Shown here in pieces: positions 1 to 6,689 of a DNA stretch of 17,662 nucleotides. Source of the stretch: JBDKGV01 sp039798005. Lineage in GTDB: Bacteria; Fibrobacterota; Fibrobacteria; UBA5070. Made by a program: the position numbers and the translations under genes. Position 1 is the stretch's first letter. Each line of letters opens with the position of its first letter. The notes beneath the pieces are model-generated. The model saw nothing but the letters and a program-made list of their open reading frames with translations. It had not been told where the DNA came from and did not search any database. The stretch is taken from positions 1-17,662 of the forward strand of contig JBDKGV010000051.1 in assembly GCA_039798005.1 (NCBI GenBank). Direction: 5' to 3'.

Positions 1-686
1 TCTTCGACGAAGGCAACAAGGAAGGCTACAAGTTCTGGAAGTCCAACCCGGACAAGCTGTTCACCACCGCCGAGATGGTCGCCAAGTACACCGAGTGGGT
101 CAAGAAGTACCCGATCTACTCGATCGAGGACGGCCTGGACCAGGACGACTGGGACGGATACGTTTCCTTCACCAAGGCCCTGGGTTCCAAGATCCAGATC
201 GTCGGCGACGACTTCTTCGTCACCAACCCGGTCCGTCTGAAGAAGGGCATCGAGATGGGCGCCACCAACGCCATCCTGATCAAGGTCAACCAGATCGGCA
301 CCGTCACCGAGACCCTCGCCGCCATCAAGATGGCTCAGAAGGCCGGCTACGGCGTGATCTCCTCCCACCGCTCCGGCGAGACCGAGGACAGCTTCATCGC
401 CGACCTGGCCGTCGGTACCGGCGCTGGCCAGATCAAGACCGGTTCGCTCTCGCGCACCGACCGCGTCTGCAAGTACAACCAGCTCCTGCGCATCGAGGAG
501 CAGCTGGGTGACAAGGCCGTCATGCATGACGTGCTGGCCAAGCCCGCCGTGAAGGCCGCCAAGGTCGAGAAGAAGGCCGCTCCCGCCAAGGCCGCGAAGC
601 CCGCTGCCAAGGTCGAGAAGAAGGTCGCTCCTGCCAAGAAGGCCGCCGCGAAGCCCGCCGCCAAGAAGGCTGCTGCCAAGAAGTAA
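1..686 (+). CDS. eno: Enolase, C-terminal part, with Lys/Ala-rich tail (5' end outside window)
   Basis: Enolase interconverts 2-phosphoglycerate and phosphoenolpyruvate in glycolysis and acts in the cytoplasm. The reading frame is already open at base 3. It shows family landmarks in order: YSIEDGLDQDDWDGY, IVGDDFFVTNP, the ILIKVNQIGT segment that carries the catalytic lysine, SSHRSGETEDSFIADLAVG, and GQIKTGSLSRTDRVCKYNQLLRIEE. The enolase fold should end near LGDKAVMHDVL. About 49 more residues follow, made almost only of Ala, Lys, Pro, Val and Glu, with an AKVEKK unit repeated 16 residues apart; this resembles the tail of histone H1-like proteins. The gene ends with TAA at 684-686 and is followed by a terminator. 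The enolase call is firm. The role of the tail is unknown; nucleic-acid or polyanion binding is only inferred from charge. Confidence 0.97.
   Translation, partial: FDEGNKEGYKFWKSNPDKLFTTAEMVAKYTEWVKKYPIYSIEDGLDQDDWDGYVSFTKALGSKIQIVGDDFFVTNPVRLKKGIEMGATNAILIKVNQIGTVTETLAAIKMAQKAGYGVISSHRSGETEDSFIADLAVGTGAGQIKTGSLSRTDRVCKYNQLLRIEEQLGDKAVMHDVLAKPAVKAAKVEKKAAPAKAAKPAAKVEKKVAPAKKAAAKPAAKKAAAKK
558..683 (+). repeat. Low-complexity Lys/Ala coding repeat in the enolase tail
   Basis: A 19-base stretch starting at 558 (GCCAAGGTCGAGAAGAAGG) recurs exactly at 606, a 48-base (16-codon) period. After it come degenerate AAG/GCC codon runs up to the stop codon. It encodes the AKVEKK...PAK...KPA pattern. It looks like slippage or duplication inside the gene, not a mobile repeat. 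Confidence 0.8.
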
Positions 687-722
687 GCCGTCCTGCCGGA
701 CTTGTTCCGGTGGAGCGACAGG

Positions 723-758
723 ACCCCGATCCCCGCAAGGAGGTCGGGGTTTTCTTTT
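723..758 (+). terminator. Intrinsic terminator of eno
   Basis: ACCCCGA (723-729) pairs perfectly with TCGGGGT (744-750) around a 14-base loop. The 3' arm runs directly into TTTTCTTTT (750-758). It sits 37 bases after the enolase stop codon and is oriented for the plus strand. No comparable T-tract exists on the other strand, so it probably does not serve the convergent operon. Confidence 0.88.
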
Positions 759-796
759 GCCGGAATTTCTCCGGTTCGCATCGACTTTGGGCGCCT

Positions 797-820
797 CCTC
801 CCGCGCAGGGCCGCGGGAGG
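797..820. other. Perfect GC-rich hairpin between convergent transcription units
   Basis: CCTCCCGCG (797-805) and CGCGGGAGG (812-820) are perfect inverted repeats with a 6-base loop. No T-tract follows on either strand, so it is not a classical intrinsic terminator. It lies between the eno terminator and the end of the minus-strand HTH-PAS gene (stop at 898-900). It may act as a transcript 3'-end stabiliser or a U-less terminator for the minus operon. The rest of 759-897 holds no gene that I can support. Confidence 0.5.
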
Positions 821-897
821 CCGCCGTCCTGCGGGCTCGGGGCTCCCGCCCCCGGTGCCATGCACCGCCTGCGGCGCCCTCCGGCCGGCTGGCGCGC

Positions 898-1443
898 TCA
901 AGCCCCCGGCTGGCAGACGAAGGCGACGCCTTCGATGGATCCGTTGGGGCCGTGGATCCAGTTGAGCGTCAGCGTGATCGCAAGCCAATGGCCTTTGCGG
1001 TGGAGCATCTCGATGTGGAGTTCGAGGGTGTTGCCTTCGATGGGGGGAAGCTCGGCCAAGGTCCGGAGATCCACGTCCATTCCCGGAACGCGCGCCCTTA
1101 CGGATTCCAGCCGGGTTCCCAGCACGTCGCCCGGGCTCCAGCCCAGCAGCCCTTGGGCTTGACTGCTCCAGTGGACGCACACGAAGTCGCGGACCGTGAA
1201 GAACAGGGCCGGGGCGTCGTCCGGCGATTCGCGCGCCTCCAGCACCCGGCTCCACAGCTCGGGATCCAGGCGCGCCGGGTCGATGCCTTCGCGCAGCACG
1301 AAGGCTTGCACGTCGCATTCCCGGATGCGGCGGCGGCCCCGTTCATGGATGCGCTCGAACGGGAGCTTCCCCGCCTCCATCCAGTTGATGATGGTGATGG
1401 GGGTGACTCCCAGAAGGCGCCCCAGCTCGCCGGTGGTCAGCAC
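898..1443 (-). CDS. Small HTH-PAS transcriptional regulator
   Basis: This is a predicted 181-residue cytoplasmic DNA-binding protein. Residues 1-50 (TTGELGRLLGVTPITIINWM, then a basic RGRRRI segment) form a helix-turn-helix of the MerR/excisionase type, with the usual pattern of a wing after the recognition helix. Residues about 65-181 resemble a single PAS sensor domain (FFTVRDFVCVHWSSQAQGLL, then GWSPGDVLG). The open frame continues far upstream through the helicase gene. I chose GTG at 1441-1443 because it is preceded by a GGAG element, overlaps the helicase stop as GTGCTGA, and begins just before the HTH. It is the last gene of the minus-strand chain. The ligand of the PAS domain and the target genes are unknown; it could control its own operon. 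The HTH is clear, the PAS assignment moderate. Confidence 0.8.
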   Translation of the reverse strand: MLTTGELGRLLGVTPITIINWMEAGKLPFERIHERGRRRIRECDVQAFVLREGIDPARLDPELWSRVLEARESPDDAPALFFTVRDFVCVHWSSQAQGLLGWSPGDVLGTRLESVRARVPGMDVDLRTLAELPPIEGNTLELHIEMLHRKGHWLAITLTLNWIHGPNGSIEGVAFVCQPGA

Positions 1444-2954
1444 GGGGTCTCCAGGATCCGCAAGCGCCCTTTTGACAGGATCTGTCCAAGGCGTCGCAGG
1501 CGTCCCGGCAGCACCGACAGGCCGGGGCGCACCAGCTTGAACCAAGGCAACGGAGTGCTGGGTTGCCAGCCGTCCCCCTTGCGGCGACGCGAGGCGCAGG
1601 AAAGACGCAGGTGGTCGCGGGCGCGCGTGACGGCGACGTAGAACAGGCGCCGCTCCTCGTCCTGGGCGGCGGGCAGGAGGCGCACGCCTTCCTTTTCCGG
1701 CGCGTCGAGGAAGGGCAAAAGAACAGCTTCCCACTCCAATCCCTTGGAGGCATGGACCGTGAAGATCTGCAGGCCTTCCGGGGAGTTGACGGCATGGGGC
1801 AGGAGCGGTGCGAGCGTCTTGCGTACCGGTTCGATCTGGCGGTTGGTCCGCACCAGCACGGCGATTTGGGAAGGAGAGATGCCCAGGTCGAGGAATTTCT
1901 TCGTCTCAAGAAAGAGCCACGAAAGCTCCTCGTCCTCATCGCGCGCCAGCCACCATTGGGCGCGAGGTCCGTCGCTGGCACGGCCATTGGCCAGATGCTT
2001 GCGATAGTCCACGGGCTTGTCCGGGAAGACCCGGTTGGCGAGGTCCAGGACGGGTTGGACGGATCGGTAGTTCCGTTCAAGTTTCACCAACCGGGCGTTG
2101 GGAAAATCCCGGCGGAATTCCAGTACGTTCTCGATGTCGGCGCCACGAAAGCCATAGATGGACTGGTCGTCGTCCCCGACGGCAAGCAACCGCTGCGATG
2201 GTCCCAACAGCGCCTTGACGAGGCGGAACTGGGAGCGATTCGTGTCTTGATACTCGTCCACCATCAGCGTGCGCGCCCGTGCATTCCACGACGCGGCAAG
2301 TTCGCCATCGGTCTGGAGCAGATGGATCGACAATCCGATCATGTCCTCAAAGTCCATGATCCCTTGGCGTTCCTTCCACTCGTTCCAGGCCAACCACAGC
2401 TCGAGGCCATGGTGGTCGGGGTGGCTTGCGGCCAAGGCTTCCGGGGTGGTCCAGGCGCAGCGCAGGCGTTCAAGTTCCAGCGATGTCCACGGGCGGGCGG
2501 TGTTCTGCCGGAAGCGGTCCTTCCAGAACTGCGCGCGCGAATGGTCGGCTTCGTCCGGTGGCAGCAGGCGGGGAATGGCGCGGTTCAATCGCTGCCAGCC
2601 GTTTTTCCCCGCGACCGGCTCCTGCAGGATGCGGTGGCCCAGTGAATGGAAGGTGCCGCACCACGGGGAGGGAAGGGAAATGCCCAGGCTCGTCAATTGA
2701 TGAGCGGCCCGCTCGCGCATCTCTTGTGCCGCCTTGCGCGTAAAGGTCAGGGCAAGGGTGGCATCCGAGGATCCCTGTTCAATGCATTCGCGGGCCAAGC
2801 GGCGGGTCAGGCTGGTGGTCTTGCCGGTTCCGGCACCCGCCAGAACAAGCAAAGGGGACCGGTCGAGGTCGTGCTCCAGCAGAGCGCGTTGTTCCTCGTT
2901 CAGTCCCCGTGCCAATTCCCCGAAGAGGGGGATATTTGCGTCCGCTTCCGTCAA
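1437..2954 (-). CDS. UvrD/PcrA-like superfamily 1 DNA helicase, compact form
   Basis: ATP-driven 3'-5' DNA unwinding enzyme of the UvrD/PcrA/Rep group, presumably for DNA repair or replication restart. With TTG at 2952-2954 as start it has 505 residues. Motifs in order: Q motif GLNEEQR (~17), Walker A AGAGTGKTT (~39), LTFTRKAAQEM (~68), GTFHSLGHRIL (~99), Walker B VDEYQDTN (~231), VGDDDQSIYGFRGAD (~258), LERNYRSVQPVLDLAN (~291), TVHASKGLEWE (~398) and RRLFYVAVTRARDHL (~434). PcrA and UvrD have over 700 residues. Here only about 20 residues separate the VLVRTNRQ strand from the TVHASKGLEW motif, so subdomain 2B is essentially absent. An ATG at 3050 would extend the frame 95 bases into the preceding gene, so I prefer TTG, one base after that gene's stop (TGATTTG). 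No good ribosome site is seen; coupling is likely. Confidence 0.92.
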   Translation of the reverse strand: MTEADANIPLFGELARGLNEEQRALLEHDLDRSPLLVLAGAGTGKTTSLTRRLARECIEQGSSDATLALTFTRKAAQEMRERAAHQLTSLGISLPSPWCGTFHSLGHRILQEPVAGKNGWQRLNRAIPRLLPPDEADHSRAQFWKDRFRQNTARPWTSLELERLRCAWTTPEALAASHPDHHGLELWLAWNEWKERQGIMDFEDMIGLSIHLLQTDGELAASWNARARTLMVDEYQDTNRSQFRLVKALLGPSQRLLAVGDDDQSIYGFRGADIENVLEFRRDFPNARLVKLERNYRSVQPVLDLANRVFPDKPVDYRKHLANGRASDGPRAQWWLARDEDEELSWLFLETKKFLDLGISPSQIAVLVRTNRQIEPVRKTLAPLLPHAVNSPEGLQIFTVHASKGLEWEAVLLPFLDAPEKEGVRLLPAAQDEERRLFYVAVTRARDHLRLSCASRRRKGDGWQPSTPLPWFKLVRPGLSVLPGRLRRLGQILSKGRLRILETPC

Positions 2955-2955
2955 A

Positions 2956-3774
2956 TCAAAGCGCGAAGGCAACGCCTGCGCTGAGAGCGATGGGGTAGCT
3001 GTCGGCGGCCTTGGTGGTTGCCGTGTGGAGGTACCACTTGCCGTCGACATAGATGGCCAGCGGCATGACCGGGGGCTTGACGGTCACGTTCAGGTCGAGG
3101 TGTCCACCGAAGGTCGTGGTGTACAGGTTGTCGGAAAGGCGCTTGCTGAGCTCGTTCTGGACCGCGACCGGATCCGTGCTTGCGGTGCCGGTGCCGAAGA
3201 GGTCCTTGACATCGTCCTTGCCGACTACGCGGGTGCCGTAGGCCATGGTCACGCCGCCGCCTGCGGAAAGCTTGACCAGTGAGATCACCGGAGGCAGGCT
3301 CAGGAAGGTGTAGCGCAAGGTCAGGTCGTTGAGCAGGTTGATGTACGGGGTCTCGCCCTTGCCGATGCCCCAGACCGGGAAGCTGGTCTTGAGACCGGTT
3401 TTCACTTCGAGGTCGTTGGCGCCGGCGGCGGTTCCATCGTTGAATACGGCGGTGCTCGCGTAGCTGCCCCAAGCCACGTTCGACGAGGCGTCGACAGTGA
3501 TGTCGGTCAGGGGAATGTCGATCCAGACCTTGGCGCCCAACTGCTTGAGCCCGGAGACCTTGGCGCGGTTGAGTTCCAGCGAAGGGGCGCTCAAGCCGTT
3601 CTGGGTGGCGTAGCTCTTGAGGTATTCCGGCATGGCGGCGGTCTCAAGAGTTGCATTCTCACCGGACACGCTGGTGGAGTTCATGCCATAGGAGACGCCA
3701 ACGCCAAAGAGGGCATGGCTGGGTGCGGCGGCCAACAGGCCAAGCGAAAGGACGGACAGGGAAAGACGCTTCAT
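2956..3774 (-). CDS. Exported beta-barrel-like outer-membrane protein, family not recognised
   Basis: A 272-residue protein. Residues 1-21 (MKRLSLSVLSLGLLAAAPSHA) form a clear Sec signal peptide with cleavage after SHA. The mature part is rich in Gly, Ser, Thr and alternating hydrophobic residues, has paired short strands (VKTGLKTSFPVWGIG, LTLRYTFLSLPPVISLVKLS), and ends GVAFAL. This suits a small outer-membrane barrel or an outer-membrane-associated protein. The ATG at 3772-3774 has CGGAG (3782-3786) seven bases upstream and overlaps the stop of the YfiH-like gene as ATGA. The longer frame up to 3888 is not needed. The stop is one base before the helicase TTG. I cannot name a substrate or function; the export call is firm, the barrel call moderate. 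Confidence 0.8.
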   Translation of the reverse strand: MKRLSLSVLSLGLLAAAPSHALFGVGVSYGMNSTSVSGENATLETAAMPEYLKSYATQNGLSAPSLELNRAKVSGLKQLGAKVWIDIPLTDITVDASSNVAWGSYASTAVFNDGTAAGANDLEVKTGLKTSFPVWGIGKGETPYINLLNDLTLRYTFLSLPPVISLVKLSAGGGVTMAYGTRVVGKDDVKDLFGTGTASTDPVAVQNELSKRLSDNLYTTTFGGHLDLNVTVKPPVMPLAIYVDGKWYLHTATTKAADSYPIALSAGVAFAL

Positions 3775-4448
3775 GATTGTACTCCGGTTGGTTCGATCAG
3801 GCAAAAGGTAGCCATCCGACCGGCTGACGCGCCCGCGCGCCGGTGACTGTGCAGGTTCAAATCTCCAAATGTCGAGCGCAAATCGCAAGTGATTCTCGAT
3901 CTTGGAATCCCTTGACGCGACAATTCCTCGGAAAGGAATCGGGGCAAATCAATCGATGGCGTTCCACGAAGGGTCGTGGAATGGACGGATTGCGGGAAAT
4001 TGGCCAGCACTTCCAGACCCACTTCGAAGTCGGAAGGCCCGATTCCCGGACCGATCCGGGCATGCATGTCGCCCGGTTCCGAGCCGTGTGCCTTGAGAAG
4101 AGCGACACCCTTGGCGGCAAGGTGCATCGCACAGCCTCGCCATCCGCAATGCAACAGGACGGCTTGGGCGTGGACGGGGTCGACGATCGTCACCGGGAGG
4201 CAGTCGGCATGTCGAACCAGGGCGGCTTGGCCGGCTTGCAGGAAGAACCCGTCGGCATCACCGGCTTCAGCCGGAAGAAGGATGCGGTCGGCATGGACCT
4301 GGACGGTGTCGCGCACCGGACCATCCCAATCCATGGCACGCAAGGCGCGCTGGATGTCCGCCTGGTCCCGTGCGTTCCAAGGGGTCCCGTCGAGGCTTGC
4401 TTCGAAAAGCACGACGCGCACCGGTCCGATGCGAAGGAGCTCCTTCAC
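3771..4448 (-). CDS. YfiH/LACC1-family polyphenol oxidase / purine nucleoside phosphorylase-like protein
   Basis: 225 residues, normal for the multicopper-oxidase-like YfiH/LACC1 family (PF02578). Members have been described as laccases, as purine nucleoside phosphorylase/adenosine deaminase enzymes, and as factors in cell-wall quality control. Visible family motifs are VQVHADRIL (His52), VRHADCLPV (Cys83), LLHCGWRGCA (His100), ARIGPGIGPSDFEVG (~130) and CDLRSTFGDLNLHSHRRAGA (~188) followed by AGRMAT. The Cys and two His residues that bind zinc in the family are in place. The start is GTG at 4446-4448, overlapping the phosphatase stop as GTGA. The end overlaps the next start as ATGA. Both overlaps point to translational coupling in one operon. 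Family certain; exact substrate unknown. Confidence 0.92.
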   Translation of the reverse strand: MKELLRIGPVRVVLFEASLDGTPWNARDQADIQRALRAMDWDGPVRDTVQVHADRILLPAEAGDADGFFLQAGQAALVRHADCLPVTIVDPVHAQAVLLHCGWRGCAMHLAAKGVALLKAHGSEPGDMHARIGPGIGPSDFEVGLEVLANFPQSVHSTTLRGTPSIDLPRFLSEELSRQGIPRSRITCDLRSTFGDLNLHSHRRAGASAGRMATFCLIEPTGVQS

Positions 4449-5785
4449 GAGAACTCGGCAAGGAGAAGCGTCAGGTCGTCCTCGATCGGCTCGCCGGCGA
4501 CGAATTCCTTGAGCTCGGTGTGCAAAAGCTCCAAGGCTTCCTTGGGGGCTCGTCCCTGATGACGTCGGAGGCTTTCCACCACGCGATCGAATCCGAACAT
4601 GTCCCCCTCGGAGGTGGCCGCTTCGGTGATGCCGTCGGTGTGCAGCAGCATGCGATCCCCGGGATGGATCTCCAGCTCCTCGCAGGCAAGGCCCGGGTCG
4701 TCAAAGGTCCCCAGGAACAGGCCCGAGGCTTCAAGAGGTACGAGGGTGCTGTCGGCGCGCAGCAGGATTTGGGGGCAGTGCCCTGCGGACACCCAGCGGA
4801 AGCGGCTGGTGGCAGGGTCGAAAAGTCCGAGGAAGACGGTGACGAAATGCAGTCCGCGCACCTGGTCGAGAAGCTCGCGGTTGACCTCGGCCAAGGCCTG
4901 ATCCGGGCTTGAGGTGTGCTTGAGCGAGCGCCGCAGCAGGACCTTGAACATCGACATGACCATGGCGGCGGAGATGCCGTGACCGGAGACGTCGGCAACC
5001 AGCAAGGCCTGCAGACCATCGGGCTGATCGGGGTCGATGGGGAAGATGTCGAAGGAATCGCCGGAGACCTTCTCGGCGGGTTGGTAGCGGCTGGCGGCAT
5101 GAATGCGGGGCGCTTCCAGCAAGGCATGGGGAACGAGGCCTTCCTGGATGCGCTTGGCGCGATCGATGTCCTTCTGGAGCTTTTGGTTGGCGGTCCGGAG
5201 CGCCTCGTAGGTGCGGCGCAGATCGTCGCGAAACCGCAGACCGGAAAGGAGGACGCCCCCTTGGCCCGTCAGGCTGATGAGAAAATCCATCAGTGAGGAA
5301 GGCAGCGGCAGCGGGCGGGGCGCATCGATCCAGAGGATGTGCGAGGCAAGGGAGCCTTGGCTGGGATCGGCTCCCAAGCGGCCTTCGAAAGGCAGCAGGA
5401 TGGCCGGACCCGGAGGGATGGTGCCGTCATTCCACCAAGGGGCGAGATTGTCCTCGATGCGGTGGCGACCCGATTGCAGGCATGCGATCGCAGGGTGCCC
5501 GGCCTGGCTGAATGGAATGGAGACCGGGGCCTGGTGGCCAGCCCCCCCTTCCCGGCCGATCTCCACCAAGGCGTCGGTGGTGGCCTCAAAGAGCGCCAGA
5601 CTGCGGCAGGCCACGGAATCGGCAAGCCCGGAAAGCAGGATCCGCACGGCCGCCTCGAGGCTGTCGGTGGCCATCATCACCCGCAGGATCTCGCTTGCCA
5701 CGGAGATGGATTCCAGACGCTCCCGCAACAAGTGCAGTTGTCGGACTTCGGCAGAGACGGGAATGTTTGTCTGTTGTGAGCTCAA
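4445..5785 (-). CDS. PP2C-type (SpoIIE/RsbU) serine phosphatase with N-terminal GAF-like sensor
   Basis: A 446-residue cytoplasmic signalling protein. Residues about 25-185 look like a GAF sensor domain. Residues about 185-215 are a charged helix, probably a coiled coil. Residues 216-446 are a SpoIIE-type PP2C domain. Its metal-binding and core motifs are all present: VSGDSFDIFPI (~240), VADVSGHGISAAMVMSM (263-279), FVTVFLGLFDP, VSAGHCPQIL, LLHTDGITEA and the terminal EDDLTLLLAEF (435-445). The family dephosphorylates STAS-domain anti-anti-sigma factors, but no anti-sigma partner is encoded in this window. The TTG start at 5783-5785 is the first in the frame; no Shine-Dalgarno is evident, and the promoter candidate leaves a leader of only about 8 bases. 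It is the first gene of the five-gene minus-strand operon. Confidence 0.94.
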   Translation of the reverse strand: MSSQQTNIPVSAEVRQLHLLRERLESISVASEILRVMMATDSLEAAVRILLSGLADSVACRSLALFEATTDALVEIGREGGAGHQAPVSIPFSQAGHPAIACLQSGRHRIEDNLAPWWNDGTIPPGPAILLPFEGRLGADPSQGSLASHILWIDAPRPLPLPSSLMDFLISLTGQGGVLLSGLRFRDDLRRTYEALRTANQKLQKDIDRAKRIQEGLVPHALLEAPRIHAASRYQPAEKVSGDSFDIFPIDPDQPDGLQALLVADVSGHGISAAMVMSMFKVLLRRSLKHTSSPDQALAEVNRELLDQVRGLHFVTVFLGLFDPATSRFRWVSAGHCPQILLRADSTLVPLEASGLFLGTFDDPGLACEELEIHPGDRMLLHTDGITEAATSEGDMFGFDRVVESLRRHQGRAPKEALELLHTELKEFVAGEPIEDDLTLLLAEFS

Positions 5786-5799
5786 GTGTGCTTTTCGGT

Positions 5800-5828
5800 T
5801 CTATATTCTGCCGGAAACCGGGTGTCTA
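5800..5828 (-). promoter_or_regulatory. Sigma70-like promoter candidate for the phosphatase operon
   Basis: On the minus strand TAGACA (5823-5828, five of six matches to TTGACA) and TATAGA (5800-5805) are separated by exactly 17 bases. Transcription would start near 5793, about 8 bases before the TTG start codon at 5785. It lies in the roughly 100-base divergent region shared with the TPR gene. No equally good element is seen there for the plus strand. Confidence 0.5.
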
Positions 5829-5883
5829 CTGGGGATATCATCGCACCATAACCCCTCCGACTGCAATAAAGGAAATTTTGGCA

Positions 5884-6612
5884 ATGGCTGACAAGAACGC
5901 GAAGGACAACGTAACCGAAGGCTTCTCGCTGGAAGACCGCTCCGTCGAGCTGTACCACAAGAGCGTGGAGTTCTTCAAGCGCAACCAGACCGCGACCTAT
6001 ACGGTGCTGGGACTTCTCGTCGCCGGTGCCGTCCTTTGGGTGGTGCGCGGGAACATGGTCAAGCGCGCCTCGGCACAGGCTCACACGGAGATGGGCCAGG
6101 CCTTTTCCCGGTTGGATCAGGGCAAGTACGATTCGGCGGCGATCTACCTCGAGAAGGTGGCCCAAGCCAATGCCGGCATCGAATCGGCCAAGGCCGCCCT
6201 GCTCCTGGCGGGAATCCAGTTGGGTCGCGGTCAGACCGACAAGGCCGAGACGAACTACAAGATCGCCCGCGACAAGAGCCAAGGGCTTCCTGTGTTGTGG
6301 GCCGGTGGTCAGCGCGGCCTCGCCGTGTGCGCCATGAATCGCAAGAATTACAAGGATGCCGAATCCCTGCTCAAGGACCTGCTCTCGAAGTACCAGCGCG
6401 CCACCGGCGACGCGAAGGCTCGCGGTCTGGATGAGGATGGCAAGGATGAGGTGCCTTTCCTTTCGCAGGTGATGTGGCAGCTGGTGCTTGTGCGCGAAGC
6501 CCAAGGCGACCTGAAGGGTGCCAAGGAGCAGGCCAATCGCCTGATCAAGGTCTATCCGGGTGTCGAGGACGCGCAGGAAGCACGTCGCTTCCTGGCTCTC
6601 AACGGCGGCTGA
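5884..6612 (+). CDS. Membrane-anchored TPR protein (YfgM-like layout)
   Basis: A 242-residue protein. Residues 1-36 are charged and cytoplasmic, 37-55 form one transmembrane helix (TYTVLGLLVAGAVLWVV), and the rest is helical with tetratricopeptide-like repeats. Examples are AHTEMGQAFSRLDQGKYDSA, ALLLAGIQLGRGQTDKAETN, LAVCAMNRKNYKDAESLLKD and QLVLVREAQGDLKGAKEQAN. The layout is that of YfgM, an ancillary SecYEG-associated protein of the BamB-neighbour group, but such layouts are common, so this is only a resemblance. ATG at 5884 is chosen because AAAGGA lies upstream and the hydrophilic start fits; the frame further upstream overlaps the divergent phosphatase gene. A strong terminator follows 26 bases after the stop. 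The partner is unknown. Confidence 0.88.
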   Translation: MADKNAKDNVTEGFSLEDRSVELYHKSVEFFKRNQTATYTVLGLLVAGAVLWVVRGNMVKRASAQAHTEMGQAFSRLDQGKYDSAAIYLEKVAQANAGIESAKAALLLAGIQLGRGQTDKAETNYKIARDKSQGLPVLWAGGQRGLAVCAMNRKNYKDAESLLKDLLSKYQRATGDAKARGLDEDGKDEVPFLSQVMWQLVLVREAQGDLKGAKEQANRLIKVYPGVEDAQEARRFLALNGG

Positions 6613-6638
6613 TCGCTTCGTTTCCATTGTGTTTCAGG

Positions 6639-6670
6639 GCCTTGGGGAGAATCCTCCCTGAGGCTTTTTT
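6639..6670 (+). terminator. Intrinsic terminator after the TPR gene, directly in front of chrA
   Basis: GCCTTGGGGAG (6639-6649) and CTCCCTGAGGC (6654-6664) form an 11-pair stem with two G-T wobbles and an AATC loop. TTTTTT (6665-6670) follows. It is a strong textbook shape. It ends only 19 bases before the chrA start codon, so it may also act as an attenuator for chrA. Confidence 0.88.
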
Positions 6671-6689
6671 GTTGGTTAGGTTTCCAAGC

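Noticed and set aside
1444..1734. N-terminal extension of the HTH-PAS protein back to 1734
   Set aside because: The extra residues are Arg/Pro/Ala-rich and overlap the end of the helicase. The GTG at 1443 with a GGAG element is a better start.
2955..3050. ATG at 3050 as helicase start
   Set aside because: It would overlap the barrel protein gene by 95 bases, and that frame clearly encodes the barrel C-terminus. The added residues are Pro/Ser/Thr-rich and unlike a helicase N-terminus.
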